Assembly: GCA_029861865.1 (NCBI GenBank)
Contig: JAOTYL010000016.1
Location: forward strand, 1 to 64,000
DNA from: Myxococcales bacterium
Lineage (GTDB): Bacteria > Myxococcota_A > Polyangia > Polyangiales > Houyiibacteriaceae
Direction of reading: 5' to 3'
DNA: 64,000 nucleotides
The translations under genes were made by a program, and so were the position numbers. How positions within the stretch are numbered: position 1 is the first letter of the stretch; the number at the start of each line of letters is the position of its first letter. The notes under the pieces are model-generated. The model saw only the letters and a list, made by a program, of their open reading frames with translations. It was not told where the DNA came from and made no database searches. Below are positions 54,907 to 64,000 of this stretch, in pieces.

Positions 54907-57165
54907 CTAGTCTTCGGCTAGCGTGGTCTCCGTCGCGGCCTTGCGATCTGTCGCTTCTCGTCCGATGCCGGACCAGTGATGCGGGTTGAGCGGGCCGGTG
55001 GCCGGCTGCACATCGACCAAGAACCCGGTGAGATGCGCCATGCCGGAGACCTTCTCGAGGCGATCGGGGCCATCGGCGGCCAGCAGGTTGACGTTGACGC
55101 CGGTGGTCTTGCGAGCGACGCCGAGGGCGCTGTCTTGGTGCCCCCAGCCATGCGGGAGCGCTACGGTGCCGGGCATCAGCTCAGCGTGAATCTTCACGGG
55201 TATGCGCACGGTCGCCGTTTCGGTGGACACGTCTGCAAGTCCGCCTTCAACCACGCCGATTCGCCCCGCGTCGTCTGGGTGCACATAGAGGTGGTTGGTC
55301 GTCCGGTCGCCGGTCACGAATTCTTCTATGTTGTGCGTCCACGAGTTGTGGGTGGTGATCGCACGTTTGGTGATCAGCTTGAGCTTGTCGCGGGTGTCGA
55401 GCTCAAGTTGAAAGTCAGCTTCGAGCTTCTTGGCTTGCTCTATGAGCACTGGGGGCGCCAGGTGCACTTTCTTGTCTTCGTGAATGACGCGTTTTCCGAG
55501 AAAGCTACCGGGATTGTGCTGTGGCCTCAGTCGTCCATGCTTCTCTTCGAGAAGCTTCTTGAAGCTTCCTTGCTTGGTCACTCGAAGCAGGCTCGAGAGC
55601 AAGAATTCCTGTGGAATGGAGGGTTGTTCGCCGCGGCGGCGGAACGAATGCAATGCCTTGCCGATCTCCAGCGTGCGCTGTGCGACGGCCGAGCCCCAAA
55701 GGTTGATGCCACTGGCTTTGGCGATGTCGAGGTAGATCGTGGCCTCATCGCGCTGCTCTCCTTGCGGTGGCACAATGGCCCGCGTCGCCTGGAGATAAGG
55801 TTTGCTTTGCAGCCCCAGCATCAACGGAAACACGAAAGGAAGGTCCGGGCGCTGAAAAGAAGAAGTGCACGGAAGAACGTGCGTCGCGACCGACGCAGTT
55901 TCACTTGGTTGGATGTCGAGAACGACCAGCAGCTCGAGCTCCTTGAATGCGTCTCGCAGTCGTTCGGAGTTCGCCATCGTGATGAGGGGATTTCCTCCGG
56001 TTACGAACAACGCCTTGATCTGTCGATCCCCAGGCGTGAGGATCTCGTCAGCGAGAATGCCCCCCGGCATCGCATCGTTTACCGACTTGAAGTCTCCGAT
56101 ACGGCTGTCGTTCTGATGCAGGAGTGTGCCGGTCTTCTTGCCGAAAGCCGCGAAATCGATGACGCCCGTGCTCACCAAGGTCCCCCCGGGACGATCGAGG
56201 TTTCCGGAAATCGCATTGATGCACTCCTGAAGCCAGAACGCGAGCGACCCGTTGGTGCCCATGTTGACGCCGGTCGAGCAGTAGAGTGCAGCACCCTTCG
56301 CCTGGTGATAAGCGCGCACCATCGTGCGCAAGGTGTCTGCGGGGATCCGTGTGACCTCCGCGGTGCGCTCGGGCGGCCATCCTTCGGCGACACGGCAGAT
56401 TTCGTCGAACCCCGTCATGTGCTCGTCGATGCGTGTGCGATCGATCGTTGCGGTCGCGAGCAGCTCGTGAAGGAAGGACAAGTAGAAGAACACGTCCGTA
56501 TTGGGGCGTATGAAGACATGCTCGCCAGCGACTTTGGCCGTCTCCGTCCGTCGGGGATCGACGATGAAGATCTTCGCACCGCGCGCTTCGATCTCTTTTA
56601 GTCGTCGAATTGGGTTAGAGACCTGTAGGAAGCTCCATTTGGAAATCGCCGGGTTTGCGCCAACGATGATCAGACACTCCAAGTTGTCGAGATCGGGGAA
56701 AGGCTGTGTAAACGGAAATCCGTAGACCTGATGCGCGACGGCAAACTTGTTGGCGCAATCCTGGGTGGCGGACGAGAACATGCTGGCCGAGCCGACACCT
56801 TGCATGAACCCCTGAGCAAATACGGGATGAAGGACGCCGAATCCCGCTGCGGTCCCGACGTACATCGCGATGCTGTCGCGGCCATGATTGTCGATGAGCT
56901 CGCGCACTTTGCTGCCGATGCTGCCCAAGGCGTCGTCCCAGCTGACGCGCTGGAGCTCGCCTCCGATTCGCTGCATGGGGTAGAGCAAGCGGTCGGGGGT
57001 GTCGTACATCCGGTGTTGCTTGAGTCCCTTGAGGCATCCGTAGCCTTGCGTCGCCACGTGCTTTGAATCGGGCTTGATGTCGATGATCTGATCGCCATCG
57101 ACTGTGACCTCGAGCCCGCAGAGGGCCTCACAGATTCGGCAGAAGGTGTGCTTCGTTTCGGTCAT
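54907..57165 (-). CDS. Molybdopterin oxidoreductase (formate-dehydrogenase-like family)
   Basis: A 752-residue Mo/W-bis-MGD enzyme of the DMSO-reductase superfamily. An N-terminal 4Fe-4S site is formed by C9, C12, C16 and C44 (FCRICEALCGLEV and QGYGCLKG). Further landmarks: LIIVGANPAISK, STGVNMGTNGSLAF, GNLDRPGG, FVTGGNPL and the C-terminal MGD-binding LMPGTVALPHGWGH with VNVNLLAADGPD. No twin-arginine signal is present, so it is cytoplasmic. No partner electron-transfer subunit is adjacent. Substrate (formate or other) is not decidable from sequence. The gene converges on the TonB receptor gene. Confidence 0.92.
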   Translation of the reverse strand: MTETKHTFCRICEALCGLEVTVDGDQIIDIKPDSKHVATQGYGCLKGLKQHRMYDTPDRLLYPMQRIGGELQRVSWDDALGSIGSKVRELIDNHGRDSIAMYVGTAAGFGVLHPVFAQGFMQGVGSASMFSSATQDCANKFAVAHQVYGFPFTQPFPDLDNLECLIIVGANPAISKWSFLQVSNPIRRLKEIEARGAKIFIVDPRRTETAKVAGEHVFIRPNTDVFFYLSFLHELLATATIDRTRIDEHMTGFDEICRVAEGWPPERTAEVTRIPADTLRTMVRAYHQAKGAALYCSTGVNMGTNGSLAFWLQECINAISGNLDRPGGTLVSTGVIDFAAFGKKTGTLLHQNDSRIGDFKSVNDAMPGGILADEILTPGDRQIKALFVTGGNPLITMANSERLRDAFKELELLVVLDIQPSETASVATHVLPCTSSFQRPDLPFVFPLMLGLQSKPYLQATRAIVPPQGEQRDEATIYLDIAKASGINLWGSAVAQRTLEIGKALHSFRRRGEQPSIPQEFLLSSLLRVTKQGSFKKLLEEKHGRLRPQHNPGSFLGKRVIHEDKKVHLAPPVLIEQAKKLEADFQLELDTRDKLKLITKRAITTHNSWTHNIEEFVTGDRTTNHLYVHPDDAGRIGVVEGGLADVSTETATVRIPVKIHAELMPGTVALPHGWGHQDSALGVARKTTGVNVNLLAADGPDRLEKVSGMAHLTGFLVDVQPATGPLNPHHWSGIGREATDRKAATETTLAED

Positions 57166-57226
57166 TCACGTCTCGACGAGGGCATTGCCCTCCTTTTCTG
57201 GACCAAGTTGACAGACTGTATAGGGC

Positions 57227-59377
57227 TCAGTCCTCGTGGATCAACTCGTCGAAGGCACGATTCACGTCGTCCATCGATTCGAGAAGCAGATCCTCGGACT
57301 CCCCAGAGGGCCCGCCGAGCCGCTGAAGCCGCTGGCCGACCTCGCGAAAGCCAGGCTCCCGCTGGAAAACGAAATCGTAGTGGAGTCGAGCTTGATCGGG
57401 CAGCCCGCCCACCTCGCAGGCGAGGGCCAGCTCGTAGTGGAGCCCGACCGCCTCGGTCTTGGTCTTTTCCGGACTTTCCAGACCAGACTGGAAGGCCTCT
57501 ATCGCATCGTGCGGCTGACCTTCCTCCATGTAGATGAGGCCGATCATCGTCCAGCACAGGCAGCGCCTTCGCGGGTCAACCATCGCCACTTGGAACTCGC
57601 GTCGAGCATCCGGGAACAGGCCCATCTCTTTGTAGGCGATGCCCAGATCGAAATGTGTGTCGCTGTCGTCTTCGGCAACCTGCTCGGCCACACCGCGTTT
57701 GAATTGCTCGAATACGGTCTCGACGTCGATCATCTCGGCGCCTTCGTCGACCGGCGCGATTTCGGCGACCTCGGCAAGCTCTTCGGCGAGCTTCTCGGCG
57801 AAGTCGAAGCCCTCGTCACCAGGCTCGAGCTCCTCGTATTCGAGCTCGTAGTCCGGTCCGTCATCGAATGCTTCGACCGGTGCCGCGACCGGGACAGACG
57901 ACAGAATCGGTTGGGCGACCGCGGACACACCCGATGACGCGTTCGCAAGCTCTTCGATCTCGCGGGCCTTCCCGATCACGAGCGCATGGTCCGGGAGCGT
58001 GAGTTGAAGCTCGCTAATGACTGCGCGAGCCTGATCGAATAGCCCTTCTACGAGGTATGCATCGGCCAACTCGAGCGTGCGTTCCATCAAGCTGGGCGCG
58101 ACCGCGGCTGACATCGGAGTTACTGCCTTGCTAACGAGTGGCAATGCTTGGAACTGCGCGAAGGTCATGGGCTCGAGCGCCGGCAGAGGGATCACGCGGC
58201 CGCCTGAGGACGCTGGTGTTGGAGGCGCCGTGGCGCGCGTGTCCATCGAAGGCTGGGACACTGACGGCAACATTCCGAGAGAGCTTTCATCCTCGAGCTC
58301 TTCCTCGAGATACATGATTCCCGAGGCGCCGCTCAGGCCCGACCCGCTGCTGAGTTGTGACGAAGGGCTCATCCCGGAGGTCGCACCGAGCCCAGACATC
58401 GAAACCGATACCGAGCCGGTCGGCGCGGGCGGCTGGTGAGCCGGGGCCGCTGGCGGCACGAAGTGCTGGCCTGAAGCCGAGGCGGTCTTCTGCAAGGCTC
58501 TTTGCGCTTCCTTGTCGTTCGGATTGATCTCGAGAATGCGGCGGAGCGCGCTCATCCGCTCCTGCGGGCGGTGTGCTTCCCGGTGGATTCGCGCGATTTC
58601 CCGATAGACGCTGGTCGCCTTGTCGGTTTGAGAAAGCATCAAGAAAGCTTCGGCGAGGAGCGAGAGCGTCGACACGTCGCGAGGGTCCGCCTTGAAGCAG
58701 ATCTGCAGTTTTGCGAGAGCACGCTTGGGGTCCCGCCTGGTGATATATGTTTCAGCCAGCTCTTTCGCGACACGAACGTCGTTGCCGCGGTGGTAAAGCA
58801 ATCGCTCGGCGACCTTGATGTAGTCATCGAGGCGGCCTTGATCCCGCAACAGCAATGCCCCTTGTTCGAACTCGTCGGCTGCGGGCTGCGTTCGTCCCGC
58901 TCGCGAGAGCGCCTCGGCATACTTGATCCGTACAGGAATGTGCTCCGGATCGAGATCGACCATCTTCTTGAGCATCTCGAGCGCCATGTCGGTGTCGCCC
59001 GCGCGCATGAAGCCATTGGCGACGTCCTCGAACACGCTCATCGCGTCGCTGATCAACTGAAGCTGCTCGTACATCTCACCGAGCTGCACCTGCGCGTCGA
59101 GCCGCGCGGGGTCGAGCTTCAAGATCTGCTTGTAGACCGCGATCGCCTTCAGGAAAAAGCCTTGTTGGGCGTAGTGGTTGGCAACCCGTTCGTAGGTCTC
59201 GATCGCTTTGCCGCGATCACCCTTGCGCACGTAGAGGTCACCGACTTTCAACAGCGAACGAACGTCACGCTTGTCGGCCGCAACCAGCTTCTGGTACTGC
59301 GCGATCGCCTTGTCGTATTGACCGCGGGCCTGGTACTTCCGGGCCGCGTCCAGAACCTTATTCCGATTGATGCTCAA
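57227..59377 (-). CDS. Tetratricopeptide-repeat protein with disordered linker
   Basis: A 716-residue protein. Residues 10-290 hold about eight TPR units (ARKYQARGQYDKAIAQYQKL, AVYKQILKLDPARLDAQVQLG are landmarks). Residues 300-400 are a Pro/Ser/Gly-rich linker, residues 425-560 an acidic helical part with DDGPDYELEYEELEPGDEGF, and the end more TPRs (HFDLGIAYKEMGLFPDARREFQVA). Such scaffolds are common in Myxococcota; FrzB/Tgl-like roles cannot be assigned. It is the last gene of the roadblock-aroQ-accB-accC set. Confidence 0.85.
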   Translation of the reverse strand: MSINRNKVLDAARKYQARGQYDKAIAQYQKLVAADKRDVRSLLKVGDLYVRKGDRGKAIETYERVANHYAQQGFFLKAIAVYKQILKLDPARLDAQVQLGEMYEQLQLISDAMSVFEDVANGFMRAGDTDMALEMLKKMVDLDPEHIPVRIKYAEALSRAGRTQPAADEFEQGALLLRDQGRLDDYIKVAERLLYHRGNDVRVAKELAETYITRRDPKRALAKLQICFKADPRDVSTLSLLAEAFLMLSQTDKATSVYREIARIHREAHRPQERMSALRRILEINPNDKEAQRALQKTASASGQHFVPPAAPAHQPPAPTGSVSVSMSGLGATSGMSPSSQLSSGSGLSGASGIMYLEEELEDESSLGMLPSVSQPSMDTRATAPPTPASSGGRVIPLPALEPMTFAQFQALPLVSKAVTPMSAAVAPSLMERTLELADAYLVEGLFDQARAVISELQLTLPDHALVIGKAREIEELANASSGVSAVAQPILSSVPVAAPVEAFDDGPDYELEYEELEPGDEGFDFAEKLAEELAEVAEIAPVDEGAEMIDVETVFEQFKRGVAEQVAEDDSDTHFDLGIAYKEMGLFPDARREFQVAMVDPRRRCLCWTMIGLIYMEEGQPHDAIEAFQSGLESPEKTKTEAVGLHYELALACEVGGLPDQARLHYDFVFQREPGFREVGQRLQRLGGPSGESEDLLLESMDDVNRAFDELIHED

Positions 59378-59452
59378 CGCCCTCGCTCAGCCCCCATGCG
59401 TTCAGTACACCCACACAAGTCTACTAATGCCGCACCCACGGGGTCAATACGG

Positions 59453-60787
<1,335 letters not shown>

Positions 60788-60790
60788 GGC

Positions 60791-61216
<426 letters not shown>

Positions 61217-61239
61217 TCCGAGCTCCCCGCCGCGATGAA

Positions 61240-61695
61240 TCAGGCAGCAGGGTTCAGATAGTCGATCAGCGCGCGAAGTCCAAGCGCGTAGCTGGTCTTT
61301 CCAAAGCCGATGACCGAGCCGATACAGACGGCGGCGGTGAGTGACTCGTGACGAAATGGCTCGCGAGCCGCCGTGTTCGAAATATGAACCTCCACTGTCG
61401 GAAGCCCGCACGCAGCGATCCCATCTCGGAGCGAAACCGACGTGTGCGTCAGGCCCCCGGGGTTGATGATGACGCCATCGAACGAGTCGCGCGCGTCGTG
61501 AAGCCAGTCGATGAGCTGACCCTCTTGATTGGATTGTCGGCAGTCGACGGTGGCGCCGAGTTGTTTGGCGAGCGTCCGAAGGGTTTGCTCGATGTCTTGC
61601 AGCGTGGTCGACCCGTAGACATCCGGCTCCCGCGTACCCAACAAGTTGAGGTTGGGGCCATTGAGCACCAATACTCGTTTCGTCGAGCTCGCCAT
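61240..61695 (-). CDS. aroQ: Type II 3-dehydroquinate dehydratase
   Basis: A 151-residue enzyme of the shikimate pathway that converts 3-dehydroquinate to 3-dehydroshikimate. Conserved blocks are VLVLNGPNLNLLGTREPDVYG (landmark LNGPNLNLLGTREP), CRQSNQEGQLIDW, VIINPGGLTHTSVSLRD with the catalytic His, and VEVHISNTAAREPFRHES. It is five bases after the roadblock gene and 23 before accB, which gives the common aroQ-accB-accC order. Confidence 0.97.
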   Translation of the reverse strand: MASSTKRVLVLNGPNLNLLGTREPDVYGSTTLQDIEQTLRTLAKQLGATVDCRQSNQEGQLIDWLHDARDSFDGVIINPGGLTHTSVSLRDGIAACGLPTVEVHISNTAAREPFRHESLTAAVCIGSVIGFGKTSYALGLRALIDYLNPAA

Positions 61696-61700
61696 GACGC

Positions 61701-62060
61701 CTAGAGATTGTCGATCAATTCGGGTGCTTTGACGCGCAGAAGATACCGAGCCTTGCCGACGTTGCCGCCCGGTTCGAGAGTCAGCGCGACGAAATACTCG
61801 TCCGAGAGCAGGCGGACGACGGTCGTGAGGCGTTCTGTCTTGAGCGACACTTCGTTCGTCATGCCCGTGTCGAGCATTTCAGCGGCGCGCTGCAAGCCCT
61901 TGAGCACGACCGTGTACTCCATACCCACCGACTCGATGTCGAACGGACTGTCGCCTTTCGTGTACTGATCGATTGCGATCCCGTCCGAAGCCATCAGCAG
62001 CCCCGCTACTCCGCCGTCCGTTCTCTCGACAAGGTCTTGCAGAATTTCTCTGAACATCAC
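61701..62060 (-). CDS. Roadblock/LC7-domain protein
   Basis: A 119-residue single-domain roadblock protein (MglB-like fold). The pattern is FREILQDLVERTDGGVAGLLMASDGIAIDQY, landmarks LVERTDG and GLLMASDGIAID, then TVVLKGLQRAAEMLD and YFVALTLEPGGNVGKARYLLR. Such proteins act as small-GTPase co-factors in Myxococcota; no Ras-like GTPase gene is adjacent. First gene of the aroQ-accBC-TPR operon; ATG 62060 or 62057. Confidence 0.88.
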   Translation of the reverse strand: MMFREILQDLVERTDGGVAGLLMASDGIAIDQYTKGDSPFDIESVGMEYTVVLKGLQRAAEMLDTGMTNEVSLKTERLTTVVRLLSDEYFVALTLEPGGNVGKARYLLRVKAPELIDNL

Positions 62061-62099
62061 GCCTCCGCTTCGTAATCACCGCATGGACACGGCCCCGGG

Positions 62100-63500
62100 T
62101 CAAGTATCGCGCCGGGCCCCGGCCGCGTGATCAAACGATACTGTCAGCCCGCCGCCTTCGGTCTCGGAGAGAGTCAAAGTCAGGCCGTGACGCTTGGCGA
62201 CGTCGCTTGCGATGTGTAACCCGAGCCCCATGCCATGCGGGTGGCGTGTACGCGCGTCGCCACCCCGAAACGAGGGCGTCAGAACACGTGCCCTGTCGAC
62301 TTCAGGAATGCCCGGTCCGTCGTCCACGATCCGGAGCGACCAAGTTTCGTTGCTTCGGTCTAGGACGACCGCCACGTGCCCGCCCGCGTGGTTGTATCGC
62401 ACGGCGTTTTGCACGACATTGCCGAGCGCCTGCTCCAGCAACGTCAAATCCCCGGGAAAATGGACCGGGTGTTCTGGCACGGCGAGCTCGAGGGCGACCT
62501 GTTTGCGTTTGGCGATTGGACGGTGTCGCTCCACTACGCGCTCCACCAGGCGGTTGAGGTCGATGGGGTCGCGATGCCCGAGGCCCGTATCGGCTTCGAG
62601 ACGCGCTGCGGCATTGAGGTTGTGGAGCAGGGAGCCGAGATACTGGGACTCCTCGATGCTCGGGACGATCGCCTTGGCGTCCAACGCCTCACCGGCTTCG
62701 ATCCGCTGCTGGAGAGAAACGAGATGGCCTTGCAGGACGCTGAGCGGCAACATGACGTCGTGGGTCGTGTTCGCGATGTAGTTCCGTAGCGCGGCTTCAC
62801 GTTCCCGAAGCGTCTCGAGGTGCGTCTGGATCGTCTGCCTGCTCTGTTCGAAGGCCCGGCCGAGGTCGGCGATTTCGTCGTTGCCAGCGACTTGAATCGG
62901 CTGATCGATTCCTTTGTCGATCCTTGCGACCGCTTCCGTCAGCTGACGTACACGGCGAACGATCGGGCCGGCCGCCAGCAACGAGACGATGATCACCATG
63001 ATCGAGATCAAGAACGCTGGCATCAGGACCGCACCCGAGAACCATGAGGGCGGTCCCTTGGCGCGTAAGAGAACGATCGAGCAGGGCCCCTCGTCCCAGG
63101 GCATGCGGACCGCGACTTGGGTCCGCCGTCGATCAAACGACCGAGTGGTGGCCACCCGGTTGCCAGCCTCGAGTTGCTTGGCGAGCGCTTTCGGAAAGGG
63201 TGGGCTGTTCGGGTTGAGGCTCGTGAGATTTGCGTCGTAAGCAAACACACGGGGCTCGGCGAACGGATGGCCGGGCCGGTGCGTTCCCCTGCCGCGGCGC
63301 CGCGGATGGTTTCCGGGCCAACCTCCCGGATCAGCCTCGCACCGCTCGCGCCCCCCCGACTCCATCCGGTGCACAGCGCCCTCGGCAAGGGCCTCGATGC
63401 GCACTTGCGAACGGAATTTCGACTGCGCCCACCCGAGCAATACCAGCATTGAAATGGTCGCAAGGCCCAAGGTTACCGCGAGTCGAGTACGGAGCTTCAT
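62100..63500 (-). CDS. Membrane sensor histidine kinase (HAMP)
   Basis: A 466-residue kinase. A transmembrane segment at about 8-27 and another at about 157-180 (AFLISIMVIIVSLLAAGPIV) bracket a periplasmic sensor with an RRRTQVAVRMPWD strand. A HAMP follows (PIVRRVRQLTEAV), then the H-box NTTHDVMLPLSVLQ (His in a THDVMLPL variant of SHDLRTPL), N-box GNVVQNAVRYN, G1 DDGPGIP and G2 GMGLGLHI. Its start overlaps the response regulator stop by four bases, so the two are a pair. Confidence 0.92.
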   Translation of the reverse strand: MKLRTRLAVTLGLATISMLVLLGWAQSKFRSQVRIEALAEGAVHRMESGGRERCEADPGGWPGNHPRRRGRGTHRPGHPFAEPRVFAYDANLTSLNPNSPPFPKALAKQLEAGNRVATTRSFDRRRTQVAVRMPWDEGPCSIVLLRAKGPPSWFSGAVLMPAFLISIMVIIVSLLAAGPIVRRVRQLTEAVARIDKGIDQPIQVAGNDEIADLGRAFEQSRQTIQTHLETLREREAALRNYIANTTHDVMLPLSVLQGHLVSLQQRIEAGEALDAKAIVPSIEESQYLGSLLHNLNAAARLEADTGLGHRDPIDLNRLVERVVERHRPIAKRKQVALELAVPEHPVHFPGDLTLLEQALGNVVQNAVRYNHAGGHVAVVLDRSNETWSLRIVDDGPGIPEVDRARVLTPSFRGGDARTRHPHGMGLGLHIASDVAKRHGLTLTLSETEGGGLTVSFDHAAGARRDT

Positions 63501-64000
63501 GGTGTGTCCGTGAGGCGGTACCCGATGCCCCAGACGGTTTCGAGTTGAGCCGCTGCGTCTCCCAGCTTGCTCCGGAGTCTAGAGATGTGGACGTCGAGCG
63601 TGCGTCTGCTCCCATGGTGTGCACGGTCGAGGGCAGCGTCTACGATCGCGTCTCGGCTCACGGCTGAGCCTTTCCGGCGGGCCAGCAAAGCGAGGATCTC
63701 GAACTCAACTCGCGTGAGGGAAATCGCACCCGTCTTGGTCCGCGCCTCTCGGCGTTCGAGATCGATCTGAATCGAGCCAACGGCGAGCCGTTGCGTCTCG
63801 AGGAGATTGGGTCGCCGCAAGCAGGCCTGGATGCGCGCGATGAGCTCTTCCGGGAAGAAGGGCTTCGTAACGTAGTCGTCGGCGCCGAGCTTCAACCCGC
63901 GGATTTTGTCCGAAGTGTCGTCACGCGCGCTGAGAATCAACACTGGAACTTCGGACCTCAGACGGTACCGTTTGAGCAAGTCCATGCCATAGGTTCCCGG
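63497..64000 (-). CDS. OmpR/PhoB-family response regulator (5' end outside the window)
   Basis: The open frame continues past the right edge, so the first half of the receiver is missing. Visible are the end of the receiver (VPVLILSARDDTSDKIRGLKLGADDYVTKPF, landmarks SARDD and GADDYVTKPF, with conserved Lys) and a complete winged helix (SLTRVEFEILALLARRKG, VDVHISRLRSKLG-like VHISRLRSKLG and IGYRL). It would act on the partner kinase of the same operon. Target genes are unknown. Confidence 0.93.
   Translation of the reverse strand, partial: PGTYGMDLLKRYRLRSEVPVLILSARDDTSDKIRGLKLGADDYVTKPFFPEELIARIQACLRRPNLLETQRLAVGSIQIDLERREARTKTGAISLTRVEFEILALLARRKGSAVSRDAIVDAALDRAHHGSRRTLDVHISRLRSKLGDAAAQLETVWGIGYRLTDTP

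Overview
The window is GC-rich, gene-dense bacterial chromosome of a delta-proteobacterial, most likely Myxococcota-like, type. This rests on a SahR-type regulator coupled to ahcY, Cys-rich FG-GAP lipoproteins, a TonB-dependent receptor carrying its own TonB-C-like domain, a roadblock protein in an aroQ-accB-accC operon, and many universal stress proteins (USPs). Taxonomy is inferred from gene content only. I see no rRNA, CRISPR, integrase or transposase. One tRNA (Gly, CCC) is present.

Layout. 0-15 kb is housekeeping: a glycosyltransferase, a PEBP protein, endonuclease III, a site-2-type protease, sahR-ahcY, a YihY protein, a lipase, an aldehyde dehydrogenase, a large FG-GAP lipoprotein, a histone-H1-like protein and an FAD reductase. 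16-42 kb is a stress and energy-reserve island. It holds a globin-coupled histidine kinase, an NtrC-type response regulator, a wax-ester/TAG synthase, eight USP domains in six genes, several CBS proteins, a hemerythrin, two c-type cytochromes, a YwiC-like membrane protein and a four-gene glycogen operon. 42-49 kb has acyl-CoA metabolism, a tRNA, an SPFH lipoprotein facing a ribbon-helix-helix (RHH) protein, and a biotin-carboxyltransferase fusion. 49-57 kb has a FepB/FecCD/FecE-type uptake system, a TonB-dependent receptor and a molybdopterin oxidoreductase. 57-62 kb is the operon roadblock-aroQ-accB-accC-TPR. The right edge has a histidine kinase and a response regulator cut by the window end.

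Main discovery. The island looks like one regulon. I read ten sigma-54-type -24/-12 elements in front of its transcription units, including the NtrC-type regulator itself and the glycogen operon. Upstream of nine of the ten (two pairs share sites between divergent genes) lies a previously unnamed palindrome, CGCA-N5-TGCG. There are nine perfect copies, often with a second perfect or weaker copy 29-31 bp away, centred about 65-125 bp before the predicted transcription start. The simplest model is that the globin kinase senses O2 or another heme ligand and signals to the NtrC-type regulator. The regulator would then switch on wax-ester/TAG and glycogen stores, adenylate-sensing CBS/USP proteins, hemerythrin and cytochromes. 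The gene content parallels the mycobacterial DosR dormancy regulon, but the regulatory hardware (sigma-54/NtrC) is unrelated.

Second oddity. Variable CAG[T/C]G[N] hexamer arrays recur at eight intergenic sites. Between two of them sits a symmetric module: two convergent four-helix-bundle genes, each with its Shine-Dalgarno sequence buried in its own long, unrelated hairpin.
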